A stretch of 64,000 nt of DNA from Pagrus major (taxonomy: Eukaryota > Chordata > Actinopteri > Spariformes > Sparidae): the NCBI RefSeq assembly GCF_040436345.1, contig NC_133224.1, forward strand, positions 7,990,741-8,054,740, read 5' to 3'. The notes beneath the pieces were generated by a model. That model worked only from the letters and a program-made list of their open reading frames with translations. It had not been told where the DNA came from and made no database searches. Made by a program: the position numbers and the translations under genes. Positions 61,901 to 64,000 of the stretch are shown piece by piece (within the stretch, counting starts at the first letter, position 1; the number at the start of each line of letters is the position of its first letter).

Positions 61901-63313
61901 GGTCTTTATGTCAGTGTCACTGGCGCTCTGTGCGCGTCCCTGCAACCAAACCACACACATTTTACTCAACTATTTAATTTACTATAATTTGACGTGCAGA
62001 AATTAATTAAACAGAAATTGTTTAGGGGTGTTTAGTCTTATAACACAACCACAGAACCCCCTCTACTCAATCAGTCAATAATTTACAATACAGAAGAATA
62101 AAAACGCAAATGCTAACAATTTTTTTAAACCCTATTCTGAGTGTTTTTGACTGCTGTGGTTTTCTCTTAATTTGCTGGATTTTTTAAAGAGGTCTGGTGT
62201 GGTGGGGAGGCTGCTGGCCTCCTGCAGGAGGGCGTGGACACCCGGCATAATATTGAATTAAATATTATTCTGACGTTCATTAACATAACGTTGGCACACA
62301 AAGGCAATCAGCGACCGACAAGTACACACACACACACACACACACACAGCTTTATAGTGGAGAGCTGTGTGTGTGTGTTGTTGTTGTTTTTTTTTCACTA
62401 TCTGCCTCTTTGTTGATAAAAGCGACACAACAGCCTCGAGGGCTGAATGTCACCTGATTATCGTCAACAGTTTTCATTTTCTCTCTCTGACACACAACCT
62501 TCAGCACACACATGTCTAAGCTGACATACAAAGTGATTGTTTTGATTATCGATCCGAGCCGATCAATTCATATATGCTCACATTAAACAGCACGCGGCCA
62601 ACACAAGCGTTTTATTTCATATGGCAACGTAATGTTTTATTTTAAATTAACCCTCGCGGGTGTGGTCCGGTGTCACATTAATTTGGGCATCACGGAAGTG
62701 CTATTGTTGCCCCAGCAGGAGCTGTTATCGCAGCCCACCCCTGCACCTGGGGTGTCGTATTGTTGAGCACTTTGTTTAGAAATTAACTTCCTGTTTCGGA
62801 CGCGTTTTGACATCATGATAAATATATATTATTATTATTTTATAGCACCAAACACGCAACTCCACATTCAGCTCCTCGTTCAAACACATCTGTTGTTTAT
62901 TTTAATCTGAACTCGTGTAATTGTTGTGACTCTCTGTTAGAAGTGATTATTCTCTAATTGGGACCATTTTGGATGAAATAACAGCGATGAACTTAAAATG
63001 GCCTCAGTTTCCTGGAAACTCTCGCACATTTCCAGTCTGAGAATTTCTGGTTTTTTTGCTTTGCTTCCGTCCACTTACCCCTCACTAATATCCTCCGGCA
63101 GTAGTCAGGGTCCACTCCCAAAAGTTTGTCGTGCCCGTCTTCGCTGGAGGACGTCGGGGTGGACGCTGATGTCCCCGGGGTGTCGGTGGAGCTCTGCACC
63201 GGGGACCGGCTCCCTATCTCGGCGCGGCACTTTGTCTCCATCCGGTCCGGGCACAGCGGGTTGGGTCCACAGCGGTGGTTCCCATCGCCCATAGTCGTGG
63301 CCTGATCAAACAT
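37795..63313 (-). CDS. vax2: Ventral anterior homeobox 2 (Vax2), homeodomain transcription factor, complete, 3 exons
   Basis: Joined exons 63313-63079, 58832-58645 and 38292-37795 (minus) give 306 residues, in the usual Vax2 size range. The N-terminal part is Ser/Thr-rich ([20 protein letters not shown]). Then comes YCRRILVR joined to [20 protein letters not shown], the Vax signature. The homeodomain is at about 98-157, with [11 protein letters not shown], Gln147 (position 50) and Asn148 (position 51). [12 protein letters not shown] lies at 176-187, followed by a Pro/Gly/Ser-rich tail and SSAFEPYM at 283-290. [10 protein letters not shown], the NILRLL form and the MGDG near the start fit Vax2 rather than Vax1 (SIREIILPKG, SVLRLL). 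Vax2 is a nuclear repressor/activator that specifies ventral retina and optic fissure identity. Both introns are GT/AG with phase agreement; intron 2 falls between homeodomain residues 44 and 45, a common homeobox intron site. No defects seen. Confidence 0.98.
38780..39010. promoter_or_regulatory. Candidate conserved non-coding element in vax2 intron 2
   Basis: Repeat-poor, moderate GC, about 0.5 kb from exon 3 (CTCACGGCTTGCGAGCGGTGAG region through CATACACGCATAAATC). Texture-based call. Confidence 0.25.
39011..41930. other. vax2 intron 2 sequence, little recognised
   Basis: AT-rich. Contains a decayed copy of the AAATGGTT/TTTGTTAAC/AACTAAAGTTTA fold-back family at about 40510-40770. Confidence 0.45.
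42090..42435 (+). repeat. Dispersed fish repeat (GATGTTTTCCTAAACCCTAACTAAGTG family), copy B
   Basis: The 3' part (42365-42432) matches 27328-27388. The upstream part has ATTTTTCACAGGAAGTCGGGCC and ATTTCCAGTTGGGTTTATGGCAACC blocks typical of the same teleost repeat. Confidence 0.65.
42740..42945. repeat. AAGGTACAAA-rich dispersed repeat
   Basis: AAGGTACAA, GGTACAAAC, AAGGTACAAACC and GGTACAAATATAAACC recur within 200 bp, a pattern seen in teleost dispersed repeats. Confidence 0.5.
43783..43823. repeat. (GAGGCC)n hexanucleotide minisatellite
   Basis: Four to five GAGGCC/CGAGGC units in tandem. The Arg/Gly-rich and Ala/Ser-rich open frames on both strands come from it. Confidence 0.9.
44140..44242. 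repeat. (AT)n microsatellite
   Basis: About 100 bp of ATATAT with a few C interruptions. Confidence 0.97.
44250..44410 (+). repeat. Dispersed repeat, copy B (pairs with 8345-8520)
   Basis: Blocks AACATTACTCAAACA, GGGGACTATTTTC and GAATACACATTTG.CGCTCTAGT line up with the copy at 8345-8520. Confidence 0.7.
44411..46080. other. vax2 intron 2, AT-rich; (AAATT)n at 45135-45188
   Basis: Nothing coding. The pentanucleotide AAATT repeat is nearly perfect, with one C interruption. Confidence 0.6.
46085..46260. promoter_or_regulatory. Candidate conserved non-coding element in vax2 intron 2
   Basis: GC-balanced, repeat-poor. Contains GCCATGCATGAATACAC, CAGCCAATCAGAGGCC and AGACAGCTGCAAACAG (CCAAT-type and E-box motifs). 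Texture-based call. Confidence 0.3.
46261..48000. other. vax2 intron 2, little recognised
   Basis: Contains a degenerate GACGGACCAGTGG repeat (46755-46935); the rest is AT-rich. Confidence 0.45.
48290..48470. promoter_or_regulatory. Candidate conserved non-coding element in vax2 intron 2
   Basis: Repeat-poor block with GGGGTTAACCCC (perfect palindrome), GCTGCCTAATCCTCCTTAG (an Otx-type TAATCC core) and GTTATGAGGCCC. Motif-based inference. Confidence 0.35.
48810..48950 (+). repeat. Dispersed fish repeat (TGTTAAAGGTTTTTTGGGGGAGTTTTTCC family)
   Basis: CTTTCTGTTAAAGGTTTTTTGGGGGAGTTTTTCCTCATCC...GTGTCGTACAC resembles an abundant teleost repeat end. Only one copy is present in the window. Confidence 0.5.
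48951..50135. other. vax2 intron 2, AT-rich with a CGATTATCG-type repeat
   Basis: 49560-49830 carries CACGATTATTGTGG / CACGATAACGATATTATCATC / ATCACGATTATCGTTATATCGC motifs, a common fish repeat. Similar sequence recurs at 52560-52930. Confidence 0.5.
50136..50227. repeat. (TG)n microsatellite
   Basis: About 92 bp of TG with one CG interruption. Confidence 0.97.
50337..50407. repeat. (CA)n microsatellite
   Basis: About 71 bp of CA on the same strand as the TG tract 110 bp to the left. The two tracts are reverse complements and can form a long hairpin. Confidence 0.97.
50507..50540. repeat. Perfect 16-bp inverted repeat with GT spacer
   Basis: TCTGATTATCTAATCA (50507-50522), GT, TGATTAGATAATCAGA (50525-50540). 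Each arm contains TAATC and GATA-type cores. Confidence 0.95.
50541..51676. other. vax2 intron 2, nothing recognised
   Basis: Short overlapping open frames on both strands at 50650-51060 have no splice context or family motif. No RNA gene seen. Confidence 0.45.
51681..51967 (-). mobile_element. TTAA-flanked MITE-like element, copy 3 (both ends intact)
   Basis: 287 bp between TTAA (51677-51680) and TTAA (51968-51971). The ends are AGGTGCACTATGTA and, on the other strand, AGGGGCGATACGTAGTTTTGG. The interior is the inverted version of copies 1 and 2. No coding capacity. The TTAA duplications fit a piggyBac-like or similar transposase. Confidence 0.85.
52172..52209. repeat. (CA)n microsatellite
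   Basis: Uninterrupted CA tract. Confidence 0.95.
52560..52930. repeat. GATATCGATATTG-type dispersed repeat
   Basis: GCTCGATATTGAAATTTTGTGCGATAAAATCACAATATT and TTGATATCGATATTG at the left, with CATCACAATATAAAAATATAC and CATATCATGATATGGATATAATATC at the right. Resembles common teleost repeats of this motif class. Confidence 0.5.
52931..55609. other. vax2 intron 2, little recognised
   Basis: A moderately GC block at 54225-54380 (contains CAGTAACGCGTTAC) is a weak non-coding-element candidate. Other open frames are unremarkable. Confidence 0.4.
55610..55675. repeat. (GATA)n microsatellite
   Basis: About 16 perfect GATA units. Confidence 0.97.
55906..55968. repeat. (TG)n microsatellite
   Basis: Uninterrupted TG tract, preceded by a poly(A) run at 55847-55866. 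Confidence 0.97.
56195..56360. promoter_or_regulatory. Candidate conserved non-coding element in vax2 intron 2
   Basis: Repeat-poor, GC-moderate. Contains CATTCAGCCAATCACCTG and GTGTCAGCACTAATGAGG. Motif-based inference. Confidence 0.3.
56361..58070. other. vax2 intron 2, nothing firm
   Basis: Mixed sequence without clear repeats. The minus open frame at 57126-57431 has no family features. Confidence 0.4.
58080..58400. promoter_or_regulatory. Strong candidate non-coding element beside vax2 exon 2
   Basis: Repeat-poor. Contains GTGCTCATTAAGGCCTTTATTGGCGCGCGC, GGGCCTATTTATGATTAATGTG, TCTGAATTAAACAG and CTGATTGGCCGAGGAGCTAATTAAAGG. CCAAT-type and TAATTA cores are dense and the block lies 250 bp from exon 2. 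Regulatory role is inference. Confidence 0.4.
58645..58832 (-). CDS. vax2: vax2 coding exon 2 (homeodomain helices 1-2)
   Basis: Acceptor TCCTGGACAG and donor GTGAGA-type (CAG|GTGAG). It encodes 63 residues from [10 protein letters not shown] to LNLSETQ, i.e. the pre-homeodomain Vax motif and homeodomain residues 1-44. Confidence 0.97.
59000..59480. promoter_or_regulatory. Candidate conserved non-coding block in vax2 intron 1
   Basis: ATGTAATATTCATGAGCACGG, GGGCTAATGGCCTTAG, then GCTCATAATAATAAAGGC, CCCTCATGAATCAATG and GCGTAAATTAGCC: homeodomain/POU-type cores in repeat-poor sequence. Inference. Confidence 0.35.
61500..61910. promoter_or_regulatory. Candidate conserved element with flanking direct repeats and a 130-codon open frame
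   Basis: Near-identical CGAGA(A)GTGATAGGCCGACATA and CGAGAGCGACAGGCCGATATA flank about 330 bp of repeat-poor sequence containing CTTTAATGCGAATAACC, CCCTTAATGCGGGG and TTAAATAACC. The minus strand is open from 61898 to 61506 but has no codon-like or family features. Confidence 0.35.
63079..63313 (-). CDS. vax2: vax2 coding exon 1
   Basis: 78 codons plus one base, ending CRRILVR, donor GTAAGT. ATG1 (63313) has T at -3 and T at +4, a weak context. An in-frame ATG at codon 8 (63292) has A at -3 and G at +4 and aligns with the mammalian MGDG start. The longer form ([11 protein letters not shown]) is the one I associate with fish Vax2. Confidence 0.95.
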
Positions 63314-64000
63314 CTACAAGTAAGTTAGACTCTCTGAGATGCTCCCTCCCTCTCCGTCTGTCGCTGCTGCTCACCCTCTTCTTTCTACTTTCTTCTCCTC
63401 TTTGCAAGTGTTCTCCAGAGACGAGGAGAGCATGCCCTCCTCTCCCTCCAAATAAAAAAGTAGATCCAGTTACAAAGGAACCATGCGGTCCTGGAACGGG
63501 ACCGGGGTGCGCTTCAGGTGTCGCGGCATGACGCGCGGTCCGGAGTCCAAACCAAAGAAGAGAGGGGGAGAAAAACTCGGGATCCCTGCTCTAACTATAG
63601 TAGCGCAAGAAACGCATGGTGCAAGAGGGCAACCAGATCTATGGAGGAGCGGGGAGGTGCCACAACACTGCTCACCCACGTAGAAATAAAGTAAGAGGCG
63701 GGCGGTGCACAAAAAGAGCCCACACAGCAGCGGTCACAGTTCAGCGTGCACAGGCCAGGAGGAAAGTTTCTGCGGGTTTGTCCGAAAAAAGCAGCAGCCT
63801 GTTACTTCAGCCCCGGTCTGATCGGCTGCGTCTGCGGATCCGTGATTGGATGTGGTGAGATGGCCACATAAGGGGGTCGGTGGTCTTCTGCTTGTGGAGG
63901 GAGCCCACAAGAAAAGAAAACCCTGCAGGAGAGGGGCTGTCGGGAAAATGGGAAATGGTCACATTTGCTCTCAGATAGAGTCTCGAGCACTCTTGTCAGT
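63314..64000 (-). promoter_or_regulatory. vax2: vax2 5' flank: 5'UTR and promoter region
   Basis: Directly upstream of the vax2 ATG and more GC- and CpG-rich than most of the window. A CCAAT box on the minus strand (ATCCAATCACGG, 63839-63850) lies about 530 bp from ATG1. No clear TATA box, and the transcription start cannot be fixed from sequence. Confidence 0.5.

Larger units (their letters stand above)
58833..63078 (-). other. vax2: vax2 intron 1 (4.2 kb)
   Basis: GT/AG intron, phase 1. Repeat-poor compared with intron 2, with only a (CAA)n at 59791-59810, short CA tracts (60960-60992, 62324-62348) and A/T runs. Much of it looks conserved-like (see 59000-59480 and 61500-61910). Confidence 0.9.

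Noticed and set aside
58582..63313. Homeobox gene as vax1 instead of vax2
   Set aside because: [26 protein letters not shown] near the start and the C-terminus match Vax2. Vax1 has SIREIILPKG, SVLRLL and a different N-terminus, although the shootin neighbour alone would have suggested vax1.

Overview
The window is nuclear DNA of a teleost fish, most likely a percomorph. The evidence is split coding exons with GT/AG junctions, very long introns, dense (CA)n/(GATA)n microsatellites, a eukaryotic tRNA-Leu, and dispersed repeat families typical of perch-like fish. There are no operons or bacterial signals. Two protein-coding genes can be read, both on the minus strand, plus one tRNA gene; together their coding bases are under 4% of the window.

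Left part (382-7404, minus): twelve coding exons of a shootin-family gene (shootin-1/KIAA1598-like). Reading phase is maintained through all 12 exons. The frame starts at an ATG at 7404 with an in-frame stop just upstream, and runs 410 codons through an acidic N-terminus, a long coiled-coil region and a 15-proline tract. It leaves the window at the left edge, so the C-terminus is missing.

Middle (7405-37794): about 30 kb without a readable protein gene. It holds tRNA-Leu(CAG) at 9875-9957 (minus), two copies of a TTAA-associated MITE-like element (a third lies in the vax2 intron), a LINE 3'-end relic, several dispersed fish repeats, a ~360-bp tandem array (35.57-36.69 kb), pyrimidine-rich stretches, and repeat-poor blocks that look like conserved non-coding elements.

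Right part (37795-63313, minus): the complete three-exon coding sequence of the eye/forebrain homeobox gene vax2 (306 codons). Introns are 4.2 kb and 20.4 kb, and the second splits the homeodomain between its residues 44 and 45. Both introns contain candidate regulatory blocks. The last ~690 bp is vax2 5' flank.

A shootin-family gene just 3' of vax2 on the same strand mirrors the mammalian SHTN1-VAX1 arrangement. This suggests that the pair predates the vertebrate genome duplications, and that fish kept a shootin paralogue next to vax2. Shootins act in axon outgrowth and Vax2 in ventral retina patterning; whether they share regulation is inference only.
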